Assembly (NCBI RefSeq): GCF_042847215.1
Contig: NZ_AP031500.1
Location: 1-64,000 of the forward strand
From: Gilvimarinus japonicus
GTDB taxonomy: Bacteria > Pseudomonadota > Gammaproteobacteria > Pseudomonadales > Cellvibrionaceae
Direction of reading: 5' to 3'
Length of the DNA: 64,000 nt
Shown here: positions 1 to 8,406 of the stretch, one piece after another
How the letters are laid out: the number at the start of each line of letters is the position of its first letter
Position numbering within the stretch: position 1 is the stretch's first letter
Translations under genes and position numbers: made by a program
Notes under the pieces: generated by a model
What the model saw: only the letters and a program-made list of their open reading frames with translations
Databases searched by the model: none
Told to the model about the DNA's origin: nothing

Positions 1-73
1 AACTTTGGGTGTGGGCGGTACACTACTCGGCTTTCGCTTATTTAGAATAAATTCAGTTGTTGGGGGTTGTGTT

Positions 74-1504
74 TTGCCGCATTCGGTGTGGAATTATTGT
101 GTGTCCAGTTTGCGTGAGGAGCTTCCCTCGCAGCAGTTTAATACCTGGATACGCCCACTTAAGATAGACGAAGAGGCGGATGCTGACCGACTGCGCTTAT
201 TGGCGCCCAATCGTTTTGTTTGCGATTGGGTGTGTGAGAAATTTTTAGCGCGTATTACCGAGCTTGCTAAACATTATCAGGATGGCCCCGAGTTTGCGAT
301 TGAGGTCAGCGTCGGCGCGCGCGCCGCGATGCGTCCCGCGAGTTCATCAAGCAATAGCAGCTTTTCTGCGCGCGAGCGGCCAGAGCCACCGGCGCGCCCT
401 TCGGTTTCTCGCTCGGAACCACCGCCACCTCCGCCTAAGGCAGCGCCAGAACCTGCGGCCAATGTAGAGGGAGGGTTAAAGCATAAAGACAACCTTAATC
501 GGGGCTTCTCTTTTAATAGCTTTGTCGAAGGTAAGTCGAATCAGTTGGGGTTGGCTGCGGCCAGGCAGGTATCAGAGAACCCGGGCGGGGCATACAACCC
601 TCTGTTTATATATGGTGGGGTTGGGCTTGGTAAAACCCACTTGATGCAAGCGGTGGGTAACGCGCTGATTAACAAAAATCCTAACGCCAAGGTTATCTAT
701 TTGCACTCCGAGCGCTTTGTCGCTGATATGGTAAAGGCATTACAGCTTAATGCCATCAACGATTTTAAACGGTACTACCGTTCGGTTGATGCGTTGCTTA
801 TTGATGATATTCAATTCTTTGCCGGCAAGGAGCGCTCACAAGAGGAGTTCTTTCATACCTTTAACTCCTTGTTAGAAGGTGGGCAACAGATTATTCTGAC
901 TTGTGACCGTTACCCTAAAGAGATTAATGGTCTTGAGGAGCGTTTAAAGTCTCGCTTTGGTTGGGGCTTAACGGTAGCGGTCGAGCCACCAGAGCTTGAA
1001 ATGCGGGTGGCAATCTTAATGAAAAAAGCGGCACAGGTGGCGGTAGATTTACCCCATGATGCGGCCTTTTTTATTGCGCAAAGAATTCGCTCGAACGTAA
1101 GAGAGCTAGAAGGCGCCCTCAAGCGCGTGATGGCGAGTGCTCACTTCACAGGGCGGTCGATCGATGTTGAGCTGGTGCGAGAAGCACTAAAAGATCTGCT
1201 TGCGCTGCAGGATAAACAAGTCAGTATCGAGAATATCCAGCGCGTGGTGGGTGAGTACTACAAAATTAAAATTGGCGATATGCTCTCTAAGCGTCGCTCG
1301 CGCTCGGTAGCGCGGCCGCGCCAGGTGGCCATGGCTTTGGCGAAGCAATTGACCAATCATAGTTTGCCAGAAATTGGCGATGCGTTTGGCGGTCGCGATC
1401 ACACCACGGTGTTGCACGCTTGTCGCAAAATTAAAGAGTTAGAAGAAGAAGACGCGGATATTCGCGAAGATTTAAAAAATCTGTTGCGCTCATTAACGAC
1501 CTAA
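74..1504 (+). CDS. dnaA: Chromosomal replication initiator protein DnaA
   Basis: DnaA binds DnaA boxes in the origin, opens the DNA and loads the DnaB helicase. The 476-residue product has the expected four domains: an N-terminal helicase/oligomerisation domain (ELPSQQFNTWIRPL), a Pro/Ser-rich linker (about residues 85-140), an AAA+ core with Walker A GGVGLGKT near residue 181 and Walker B LLIDDIQFF, and a C-terminal DNA-binding domain with the signature GGRDHTTVLHACRKI. I chose the TTG at 74 because a G-rich Shine-Dalgarno-like run (62-66) lies 7 nt upstream and the protein then begins MPHSVWNYC, like other DnaA proteins. The frame stays open upstream to position 5, but that stretch has no DnaA-like sequence. 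dnaN follows 102 nt later, so the two probably form one operon with recF. Confidence 0.97.
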   Translation: MPHSVWNYCVSSLREELPSQQFNTWIRPLKIDEEADADRLRLLAPNRFVCDWVCEKFLARITELAKHYQDGPEFAIEVSVGARAAMRPASSSSNSSFSARERPEPPARPSVSRSEPPPPPPKAAPEPAANVEGGLKHKDNLNRGFSFNSFVEGKSNQLGLAAARQVSENPGGAYNPLFIYGGVGLGKTHLMQAVGNALINKNPNAKVIYLHSERFVADMVKALQLNAINDFKRYYRSVDALLIDDIQFFAGKERSQEEFFHTFNSLLEGGQQIILTCDRYPKEINGLEERLKSRFGWGLTVAVEPPELEMRVAILMKKAAQVAVDLPHDAAFFIAQRIRSNVRELEGALKRVMASAHFTGRSIDVELVREALKDLLALQDKQVSIENIQRVVGEYYKIKIGDMLSKRRSRSVARPRQVAMALAKQLTNHSLPEIGDAFGGRDHTTVLHACRKIKELEEEDADIREDLKNLLRSLTT

Positions 1505-1606
1505 AACGTTGGAGCAAAAACGAGCGAACCCAAGGAGTGGCCCGGTTAAATTAACAACCGCGTCGCCAGACATTCAGTAAAATGGACCAGACGAAGAGAC
1601 CTGCAC

Positions 1607-2713
1607 ATGAAACTTGTCGTATCCCGCGAGGCCTTACTAAAACCCCTGCAATTGGTATCTGGTGTGGTAGAGCGTCGCCAGACGCTGCCGGTACTGTCAA
1701 ATGTATTGCTGGTACTAGAAGGAAGCCGTTTGTCGCTGACAGGTACCGACCTTGAGGTAGAAATTGTCGGCCGTGTCGAGCTTGAAAGCCCCGGTGTCGA
1801 TGGAGAGATTACAGTGCCGGCGCGTAAGTTTGTGGATATTGTCCGCTCGTTGCCAGATGACGCGAATATCGAGCTGCACGAAGAAGAAGGGCGGGTACTT
1901 TTAAAAAGTGGCCGCAGCCGGTTTACTTTGTCGACCCTGCCCGCCACCGACTTTCCCAATGTTGAAGATGGCCCCAGCGATTTGCAGTTTAGTTGCCAGC
2001 AGCGGGAGTTAAAACGCTTGATTGAGCGCACCGCCTTTGCCATGGCGCAGCAAGACGTACGCTATTACCTAAACGGTATGTTGTGGGAGGTAAAACAAGA
2101 TCAGTTGCGGGTTGTGGCGACCGATGGTCACCGCATGGCAATGTGTACCCGCACGCTTGGAGTTAATACTGCGGATACCATACAGTCGATCTTACCCCGT
2201 AAAGGGGTGTTGGAATTGTCGCGCTTAATGGGCGAAGTGGATGATTTAGTGGATATCACCCTAAGTGCCAACCACGTTCGTGTTACCTCAGAAGACTACA
2301 CTTTTACCTCGAAATTGGTGGATGGTAAATTTCCAGATTACGAGCGAGTATTGCCTCGAGGCGGTGATAAAATTGTATTTGGTTCACGCAATGAGCTAAA
2401 ACAAGCATTTTCTCGCACAGCGATCCTTTCCAATGAGAAGTACCGCGGTGTACGGTTATTGCTAGAGGACGGTCAGCTGACGATTGTTGCCAATAACCCA
2501 GAGCAAGAAGAAGCGGAAGAGCAGCTCACGGTGGATTACAGCGGTAGCTCGCTAGAGGTAGGTTTTAATGTCAGTTATCTGACGGATGTAGCCAACGTGA
2601 TTGATAGTGACACCATTAAGATTACCTTGTCTGATGCCAACAGTAGTGCGCTTCTTGAAGAACCTGTTGATGATGGTGATTCACTCTACGTGGTTATGCC
2701 AATGCGCCTGTAA
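1607..2713 (+). CDS. dnaN: DNA polymerase III sliding clamp (beta subunit)
   Basis: This is the ring-shaped processivity clamp that tethers DNA polymerase III and many repair proteins to DNA. The 368-residue length matches the family (E. coli 366). The N-terminus MKLVVSREALLKPL and the block ERRQTLPVLSNVLL are typical, and the protein ends in the characteristic VVMPMRL, part of the pocket that binds clamp-binding peptides. It starts with ATG behind a weak purine-rich stretch (GAAGAG). It lies between dnaA and recF on the same strand, the standard origin-proximal order, and recF begins 36 nt downstream. I see no terminator on either side, which supports co-transcription. Confidence 0.98.
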   Translation: MKLVVSREALLKPLQLVSGVVERRQTLPVLSNVLLVLEGSRLSLTGTDLEVEIVGRVELESPGVDGEITVPARKFVDIVRSLPDDANIELHEEEGRVLLKSGRSRFTLSTLPATDFPNVEDGPSDLQFSCQQRELKRLIERTAFAMAQQDVRYYLNGMLWEVKQDQLRVVATDGHRMAMCTRTLGVNTADTIQSILPRKGVLELSRLMGEVDDLVDITLSANHVRVTSEDYTFTSKLVDGKFPDYERVLPRGGDKIVFGSRNELKQAFSRTAILSNEKYRGVRLLLEDGQLTIVANNPEQEEAEEQLTVDYSGSSLEVGFNVSYLTDVANVIDSDTIKITLSDANSSALLEEPVDDGDSLYVVMPMRL

Positions 2714-2749
2714 GGGCGCATTGTAGTTTAAAAACACCCCTCTCTTTTT

Positions 2750-3838
2750 ATGTCCCTTAGTCGGCTGATTGTTCAAAACCTCCGTAATTTACTGTCGGTC
2801 GATATTGAGCCCTCGCCAGATGTTAATCTTATCTTTGGTAAAAATGGCTCAGGTAAAACCTCCATTCTTGAGGCCATCCACGTATTGTCTTTAGGTCGTT
2901 CGTTTCGCGGCCACAAATTTAAAGCCCTGATTAATGAGCACCACCCGGCGATGACGGTATTTGGTCGCGTTGACGATAGTGGTGGCGATATTCCTATTGG
3001 TGTTTCTCGCTCGCGCAGTGGTGATGCGACCTTCAAAGCTCACGGCCAGGCAGTAGGCTCGCTAGCGGAACTCGCCGGCTTATTGCCTTTACAGGTAATC
3101 AATGCGGATGCGTTTCTGTTGTTGGAGGGTAGTCCTAGCGTCAGGCGGCAGTTTTTGGATTGGTTGGTGTTCCACGTGGAACCAGGCTTCTTTAGCACCT
3201 GGAAAGCCGCACAGCGCTGTCTAAAACAACGGAATACTATCCTACGGCGTGATAGAATAGAGGGTTCAGAACTGCAGGTCTGGGAGCGAGAGCTTGTTGC
3301 CGTCAGTGAGCGGATGGCAAGTATGCGTTTGCGGGCCTTTGAAGCATTTAGCGAGGTGTTTCACCAGCTAATTGATGAGTTCGTTATGGCGGAAGGTTTG
3401 ACCCTGAGCTTATATCGCGGCTGGGAAAAAGACAAAGGCTACGCTGAGGTGTTGTCTGAGACTTTAGAGCGGGACTCCCGTTTGGGGTTTACCGGTTCGG
3501 GGGTTCACCGTTGCGACATTCGAATTCGAATCAAGGGTCATGCTGCCGCCGATGTCCTGTCACGCGGGCAGCAAAAGCTGCTTGTTTGTGCGATGAAGAT
3601 TACCCAAGGCGTGGTGTTCGCTAAACTAACTGACCGCCGCTGTATTTATTTAGTGGATGATCTGCCGGCAGAGCTAGACGAAGAGCACCGACAGCTGCTG
3701 GTTGATTGGCTGCACAAGCTTGAGACTCAAGTATTTATTACCGGCGTGGAGCAGGATGCATTGCTTCAACCGTGGCATCAAAAGCCAGATCGTGAGATTA
3801 AGCTGTTCCACGTGGAACAAGGTAAGATTGTAGAGTAG
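2750..3838 (+). CDS. recF: DNA replication and repair protein RecF
   Basis: RecF is an SMC-like ATPase that, with RecO and RecR, loads RecA at single-strand gaps. The 362-residue protein shows Walker A GKNGSGKTSIL near residue 31, the ABC-type signature LSRGQQKLL, and Walker B YLVDDLPAELD. No convincing Shine-Dalgarno precedes the ATG; the upstream region is pyrimidine-rich, which fits coupling to dnaN. The gene carries two parS-type palindromes at 3168 and 3804, both reading F-H-V-E in frame, so the codons there serve coding and segregation at once. gyrB follows after 62 nt. Confidence 0.97.
   Translation: MSLSRLIVQNLRNLLSVDIEPSPDVNLIFGKNGSGKTSILEAIHVLSLGRSFRGHKFKALINEHHPAMTVFGRVDDSGGDIPIGVSRSRSGDATFKAHGQAVGSLAELAGLLPLQVINADAFLLLEGSPSVRRQFLDWLVFHVEPGFFSTWKAAQRCLKQRNTILRRDRIEGSELQVWERELVAVSERMASMRLRAFEAFSEVFHQLIDEFVMAEGLTLSLYRGWEKDKGYAEVLSETLERDSRLGFTGSGVHRCDIRIRIKGHAAADVLSRGQQKLLVCAMKITQGVVFAKLTDRRCIYLVDDLPAELDEEHRQLLVDWLHKLETQVFITGVEQDALLQPWHQKPDREIKLFHVEQGKIVE
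3168..3183. other. parS: parS-type centromere site 1 (inside recF)
   Basis: The 16 bases TGTTCCACGTGGAACC contain the 14-bp perfect palindrome GTTCCACGTGGAAC, the core of the ParB-binding parS site as known in Pseudomonas. Only the outermost base pair breaks symmetry. Sites of this kind cluster near origins, as here about 3 kb from dnaA. ParB binding is inferred, not shown. Confidence 0.85.
3804..3819. other. parS: parS-type centromere site 2 (inside recF)
   Basis: The 16 bases TGTTCCACGTGGAACA form a perfect palindrome identical to the strong Pseudomonas-type parS consensus. It lies in the last codons of recF, 636 bp from the first copy. Two copies in one gene beside dnaA make chance unlikely and point to a ParB nucleation zone. 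Confidence 0.9.
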
Positions 3839-3900
3839 GTATAATGCAGCTTGCGCAGGTATAGCGCTGGCTAAACGAATAAATTCGGAGTGTAAGACCT

Positions 3901-6321
3901 ATGTCAGACGATATCCCTAATTACGATTCGTCCAGTATTAAAGTCCTTAAGGGGCTGGATGCCGTTCGCAAGCGCCCAGGCATGTACATTGGTGATACCG
4001 ATGACGGCACCGGCCTGCATCACATGGTATTTGAAGTGGTGGATAACTCGATCGATGAGGCGCTGGCAGGGCATTGCTCCGAAATCAACGTTGTGATTCA
4101 CCCGGATGAATCTATCTCGGTCTCTGATAATGGCCGCGGCATTCCTACGGAAATGCACGAAGAGGGGGTATCCGCTGCGGAGGTTATCCTTACGGTATTG
4201 CACGCCGGTGGTAAATTTGATGACAACACCTATAAAGTGTCCGGTGGTCTGCATGGGGTGGGTGTATCGGTAGTAAACGCGTTATCGGCCGAGTTAAAGC
4301 TTACTATTCGCCGCGGCGGCAAGGTTCACGAGCAAACCTACAGTCACGGCGTGCCTCAAGAGCCGTTAGAAGTTGTGGGGGATACCAGCAGCACGGGTAC
4401 TGAGATCCATTTTAAACCCTCGGCTGAAACCTTTACCAATATCGAGTTTCACTTTGAACTGCTGGCTAAGCGCTTGCGCGAGTTATCGTTTTTGAACTCT
4501 GGCGTACGTATTGTTTTAAAAGATGAGCGCAGTGGCAAAGAAGAAACCTATGAATATGAAGGTGGTTTACGGGCGTTTGTGGAGCATCTAAACGTTAATA
4601 AAACCCCTATCAATAAAGTTGTACACTTTAATACCACCCGCGATGATGGTATTGCGGTAGAGGTAGCACTGCAGTGGAACGACTCGTTTCAAGAGAATCT
4701 GTTTTGCTACACAAACAACATCCCGCAAAGGGACGGTGGCACCCACTTGGCGGGCTTTCGTGCTGCCTTAACGCGCAGCATGAATACCTATATTGAGCGT
4801 GAAGGCCTGGCTCAAAAGGCTAAGGTTAGCACCACCGGCGACGACGCCCGCGAAGGTCTAACCGCGATCATCTCGGTAAAAGTACCCGATCCAAAGTTCT
4901 CGTCTCAGACCAAAGATAAGCTGGTTTCCTCCGAGGTAAAAACCGCTGTAGAGCAAGAGATGACGCAGAACTTTACCGACTTCTTGCTGGAGAGCCCTCA
5001 AGAGGCGAAGGCTATTGTGGGCAAGATGATTGATGCCGCCCGCGCCCGTGAGGCCGCCCGTAAGGCCCGAGAGATGACTCGCCGCAAAGGCGCGCTGGAT
5101 ATCGCAGGCTTGCCGGGTAAGTTGGCGGACTGCCAAGAGAAAGACCCGGCATTATCTGAACTGTACCTAGTGGAGGGTGACTCGGCGGGTGGCTCGGCAA
5201 AACAGGGGCGCGCCCGTAAAACACAGGCAATTTTGCCCCTCAAAGGTAAGATTCTAAACGTCGAAAAAGCTCGGTTTGACAAAATGTTGTCATCGGCAGA
5301 GGTTGGTACATTGATTACCGCGCTGGGCTGCGGCATTGGCAAAAGCGAGTTTGACCCCGAAAAGCTGCGTTATCACAGTATTATTATCATGACGGATGCG
5401 GATGTGGATGGCTCGCACATCCGCACCTTGCTGCTGACCTTTTTCTTTCGCCAAATGCGCGAGCTGATTGAGCGTGGGCACGTTTATATTGCGCAGCCAC
5501 CGCTGTATAAAATCGCTAAGGGTAAGCAAGAGCAATACCTTAAAGACGAGGCCGCCCGCACGGCGTTTTTGACCCAGGCGGCGCTGGAAAACGCTAGTTT
5601 ACACGTAAACGCCAACGCCCCTGGTGTAAGTGGCGAGGCATTAGAAGCACTGGTAAGCGAGTTTCGCATGGTTATGGATACCATTGAGCGTCTATCGCGT
5701 CTATACCCCAATGACGTTTTAGAGCAGATGATCTACATGCCTTCACTGAATAGCGACCAGCTAGGTGATCAGGCGCACATGGAAGATTGGTGTGCACAGC
5801 TAGCGAGTCACTTTGTTAACTCCCACCGTGCCGGCAGCGATCGTTATGAAATCAGCGTGCGTGAAGACGATGAGCGCCACCTATTTCTGCCTCATATCGA
5901 GATCATCGAACATGGTGTGGCCGCCGAGTACCCCTTTAATCATGAGTTTTTTGCCTCCGGTGAGTACCGCTCAATTGTCGCCTTAGGTGAAAAGCTCGAA
6001 AGTTTGATTGAAGAGGGCGCTTACGTACAACGTGGCGAGAAAACCTATGAGGTAGAAACCTTCCAAGAGGCGCTAGAGTGGCTGATGAAAGAGGCCACCC
6101 GTGGTTACTCTATCCAGCGCTATAAAGGTTTGGGCGAGATGAACCCAGAGCAACTGTGGGACACCACCATGAACCCCGAGACTCGTCGTATGCTCAAAGT
6201 AAATATCGCCGATGCCATCGGTGCCGATCAGATATTTACCACGCTAATGGGGGATCATGTTGAACCACGCCGGGAGTTCATCGAGTCTAACGCGTTAGCG
6301 GTTGCTAACCTAGATGTATAA
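3901..6321 (+). CDS. gyrB: DNA gyrase subunit B
   Basis: GyrB is the ATPase subunit of gyrase, which introduces negative supercoils and is the target of aminocoumarins. The 806-residue length matches E. coli (804). Visible features are the N-terminal GHKL ATPase (VRKRPGMYIGDT, VVDNSIDEA, HGVGVSVVNALS), the transducer domain, the TOPRIM motif YLVEGDSAGGSAKQGR with DADVDGSHIRTL, the long insertion typical of gammaproteobacterial GyrB, and a C-terminal block ending in RYKGLGEMNPEQLW. It completes the dnaA-dnaN-recF-gyrB set and is followed by a strong intrinsic terminator. Confidence 0.98.
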   Translation: MSDDIPNYDSSSIKVLKGLDAVRKRPGMYIGDTDDGTGLHHMVFEVVDNSIDEALAGHCSEINVVIHPDESISVSDNGRGIPTEMHEEGVSAAEVILTVLHAGGKFDDNTYKVSGGLHGVGVSVVNALSAELKLTIRRGGKVHEQTYSHGVPQEPLEVVGDTSSTGTEIHFKPSAETFTNIEFHFELLAKRLRELSFLNSGVRIVLKDERSGKEETYEYEGGLRAFVEHLNVNKTPINKVVHFNTTRDDGIAVEVALQWNDSFQENLFCYTNNIPQRDGGTHLAGFRAALTRSMNTYIEREGLAQKAKVSTTGDDAREGLTAIISVKVPDPKFSSQTKDKLVSSEVKTAVEQEMTQNFTDFLLESPQEAKAIVGKMIDAARAREAARKAREMTRRKGALDIAGLPGKLADCQEKDPALSELYLVEGDSAGGSAKQGRARKTQAILPLKGKILNVEKARFDKMLSSAEVGTLITALGCGIGKSEFDPEKLRYHSIIIMTDADVDGSHIRTLLLTFFFRQMRELIERGHVYIAQPPLYKIAKGKQEQYLKDEAARTAFLTQAALENASLHVNANAPGVSGEALEALVSEFRMVMDTIERLSRLYPNDVLEQMIYMPSLNSDQLGDQAHMEDWCAQLASHFVNSHRAGSDRYEISVREDDERHLFLPHIEIIEHGVAAEYPFNHEFFASGEYRSIVALGEKLESLIEEGAYVQRGEKTYEVETFQEALEWLMKEATRGYSIQRYKGLGEMNPEQLWDTTMNPETRRMLKVNIADAIGADQIFTTLMGDHVEPRREFIESNALAVANLDV

Positions 6322-6342
6322 CTGAGCGTGCTGTTGTTAAGT

Positions 6343-6367
6343 AAAAAGGCCCGTTAGGGCCTTTTTT
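6343..6367 (+). terminator. Rho-independent terminator after gyrB
   Basis: An AAAAAGGCCC / GGGCCTTTTT stem with a GTTA loop ends in a T-run, 21 nt past the gyrB stop. It closes the dnaA-gyrB transcription unit. Confidence 0.93.
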
Positions 6368-6475
6368 GTATTATTTTAAGGTTTACGATAAAGAGTCTAA
6401 AACTCTATTTAACATAATCCATAGGGTATAAATCGGCCGAATCCAGCGATCGCCGTTAATAACAGGGAAGGGAGT

Positions 6476-7546
6476 ATGCACAGCGACAACCGCGCGGTGG
6501 CTGAAGGGCGCAAGGAGCAGATCTTAGCCTTTCGGCGAGAGTTACAACAGTTAGAGCAACAAGGCGTTCTACAACTTGATACCGAGCAAGCTCAGTCAGT
6601 GGCGAGCTTTCACAATCTAACGCTTAAATCCCTTAGTGAGCAGCACGACGTGGATCTATCACACAGTGCACGGCAGTTATCCCTGGGGATGCAAGTGGTG
6701 TCATTTTTAGGGGCTTGGGCGCTGGCGGCCAGCGTGTTCTTTTTCTTTTATCAGTATTGGGGTTATCTACCCACGTTCGCTCAAGTGTCGGTTTTAGTAG
6801 CTGCGCCTTTGCTAACCTTGCTCATCACCTACTGGATTGCACGGATTGATACAGCGCTTTATTTTGCCAAGCTTACCGCGTTAATTAGCTTTGCCTGTTT
6901 TGTGATTGATGTTTCCCTGTTGGGCACTCTCTTTAACTTACCGGCCTCGTCGCTTGCCCTAGCTTTATTTTCCGCGTATGCCGCGTTACTGGCTTATGCG
7001 CTGAATATTAAATTGTTATTAGCTGTTGCGCTACTGTGTGTGTTTGCATTTATTGGGGCGCAAACAGCAACCTGGAGTGGCGGCTATTGGTTGAGTCTTG
7101 GGGATCATCCCGAGAACTTCTTGTTGCCCACTTGTGTAATGTTTTGGCTGCCCAGTGTTATCTCCCAAGTGCGGTACAGTGGCTTTGCCAATATTTACCG
7201 TGTTTTATCTTTAGTTGGATTTTTTGTCGCCGTGCTAGTGTTATCTAATTGGGGGCAATCAAGCTATTTATCGGCATCATCCGCTATGGTTGAGGGCTTA
7301 TACCAGGTGGTTGGTTTTGGTGTAAGCGGCGCAGTAATTTGGCTGGCTATCCGCAATGGCTGGCAGGCGGTTATGGCAACGGGCAATGTATTCTTTGCGT
7401 TATTTTTATTCACCAAGTTTTTCGATTGGTGGTGGGATTGGCTGCCTAAATCGATATTCTTTTTACTGATTGGTCTAACGGCAGTGTTAGCGTTAGTAGT
7501 GTTTTCTCGTTTGCGTCGTACCGCGCAGCAAGAGGTAGCCCTATGA
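6476..7546 (+). CDS. DUF2157 family multi-pass membrane protein
   Basis: A 356-residue inner-membrane protein with a soluble N-terminal helical region (about residues 1-65, rich in Glu/Gln) followed by roughly nine to ten hydrophobic segments and a basic C-terminus. The layout and the N-terminal block (ELQQLEQQGVLQLDTEQA) fit the DUF2157 family, whose function is unknown. A purine-rich AGGGA precedes the ATG. The stop overlaps the start of the next gene by four bases (ATGA), so the two are translationally coupled. The pairing with a DUF4824 protein is known from other gammaproteobacteria and suggests a membrane complex; no function should be assumed. Confidence 0.75.
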   Translation: MHSDNRAVAEGRKEQILAFRRELQQLEQQGVLQLDTEQAQSVASFHNLTLKSLSEQHDVDLSHSARQLSLGMQVVSFLGAWALAASVFFFFYQYWGYLPTFAQVSVLVAAPLLTLLITYWIARIDTALYFAKLTALISFACFVIDVSLLGTLFNLPASSLALALFSAYAALLAYALNIKLLLAVALLCVFAFIGAQTATWSGGYWLSLGDHPENFLLPTCVMFWLPSVISQVRYSGFANIYRVLSLVGFFVAVLVLSNWGQSSYLSASSAMVEGLYQVVGFGVSGAVIWLAIRNGWQAVMATGNVFFALFLFTKFFDWWWDWLPKSIFFLLIGLTAVLALVVFSRLRRTAQQEVAL

Positions 7547-8367
7547 AGCGTTTAGTCATAATCGCCGGTACTTTAGTGGTGTTGGTAAACGCTTTTGTTT
7601 TGTTGGGCGTGGTTTACAACCGGTTTTGGCTCCAGCCCACTACCCTTGTTTTGCAAGAGCAAGAATTGCGTTTACCCAATAGGGCGAGCCGTGCAGAGAG
7701 CGTGGTTGAGCTATCTTTACGCTGGCAGGGAAATCTTGTCGATAGCAACAACTACCACTACCACTCATACAGCCACGAGGTGAAACTGCCTCTGGCGTCT
7801 TACACACGAACTGGATTCTCCCCGGCTACCTGTAAAGATGACAAACCAGTGTTTATTAGCGGAGAAGAAAAAGCAGGTTGGGTGTTGTTGGAGCTTAATG
7901 GTCCAGCTTACCAGACGCTTAAACAGCAGTATAAAGCCAATGTCGTTAAGCACGAAAAAATGGTAGATGAGAATATTTCAGAAGAGAATGTCAAAAGACT
8001 TGGCGTGGCAGAGAAAAACTATCAATGGGTTGTACACAGTGGCTCAAGGTTAATTGCGGTAGATGCTTCCTTTGATAAAGCGCTATTACAGCAAAGTGCT
8101 AAAAATTTTGAATCACCGACACTAATACTTCCCGTGAGTATTAGGCCCACTCGATCTTGCCGTAAAGCGACTGTACAGGTGAGGCCGAGAAATATAACAA
8201 AGCTTTATGTGCCGGCTTCAGAGCGTGCTGTTACTGACGGTTTGAGAGCTGTGCGTCAATATAACGATAAAGTACAAAAGCCGCGCTTTTGGGCGGAAGT
8301 AAAAGTTGGTGGCAATGGCAACCGGTGGATTACAAAAATGGGGCGCTGCACCGATCAATGTAACTAG
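7543..8367 (+). CDS. DUF4824 family membrane-anchored protein
   Basis: A 274-residue protein with one N-terminal membrane segment (residues 4-25, with the typical NAFVLLGVVYNR) and a periplasmic domain that begins with the family-like block LVLQEQELRLP followed by a beta-rich LRW segment. I assign DUF4824 from this pattern and from coupling to a DUF2157 gene. Function is unknown. Two cysteine pairs, including CTDQC at the very C-terminus, could form disulfides in the periplasm. A perfect stem-loop follows. Confidence 0.65.
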   Translation: MKRLVIIAGTLVVLVNAFVLLGVVYNRFWLQPTTLVLQEQELRLPNRASRAESVVELSLRWQGNLVDSNNYHYHSYSHEVKLPLASYTRTGFSPATCKDDKPVFISGEEKAGWVLLELNGPAYQTLKQQYKANVVKHEKMVDENISEENVKRLGVAEKNYQWVVHSGSRLIAVDASFDKALLQQSAKNFESPTLILPVSIRPTRSCRKATVQVRPRNITKLYVPASERAVTDGLRAVRQYNDKVQKPRFWAEVKVGGNGNRWITKMGRCTDQCN

Positions 8368-8373
8368 GTTTGT

Positions 8374-8398
8374 GAGTCACCCGCATTGCGGGTGACTC
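8374..8398. terminator. Bidirectional terminator-like stem-loop
   Basis: A perfect 11-bp stem (GAGTCACCCGC / GCGGGTGACTC) with a 3-nt loop sits between two convergent genes. Neither side has a long T-run, so termination may be partly Rho-dependent. Confidence 0.65.
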
Positions 8399-8406
8399 GA
8401 CTTGGC

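Noticed and set aside
1..1606. Origin of replication beside dnaA
   Set aside because: I looked for TTATCCACA-type DnaA boxes upstream of dnaA and between dnaA and dnaN and found none. The origin probably lies before position 1.
1546..2043. Open frame antisense to dnaN
   Set aside because: It lies opposite a clear dnaN and its Ser/Arg-rich product looks like a shadow of the real gene.
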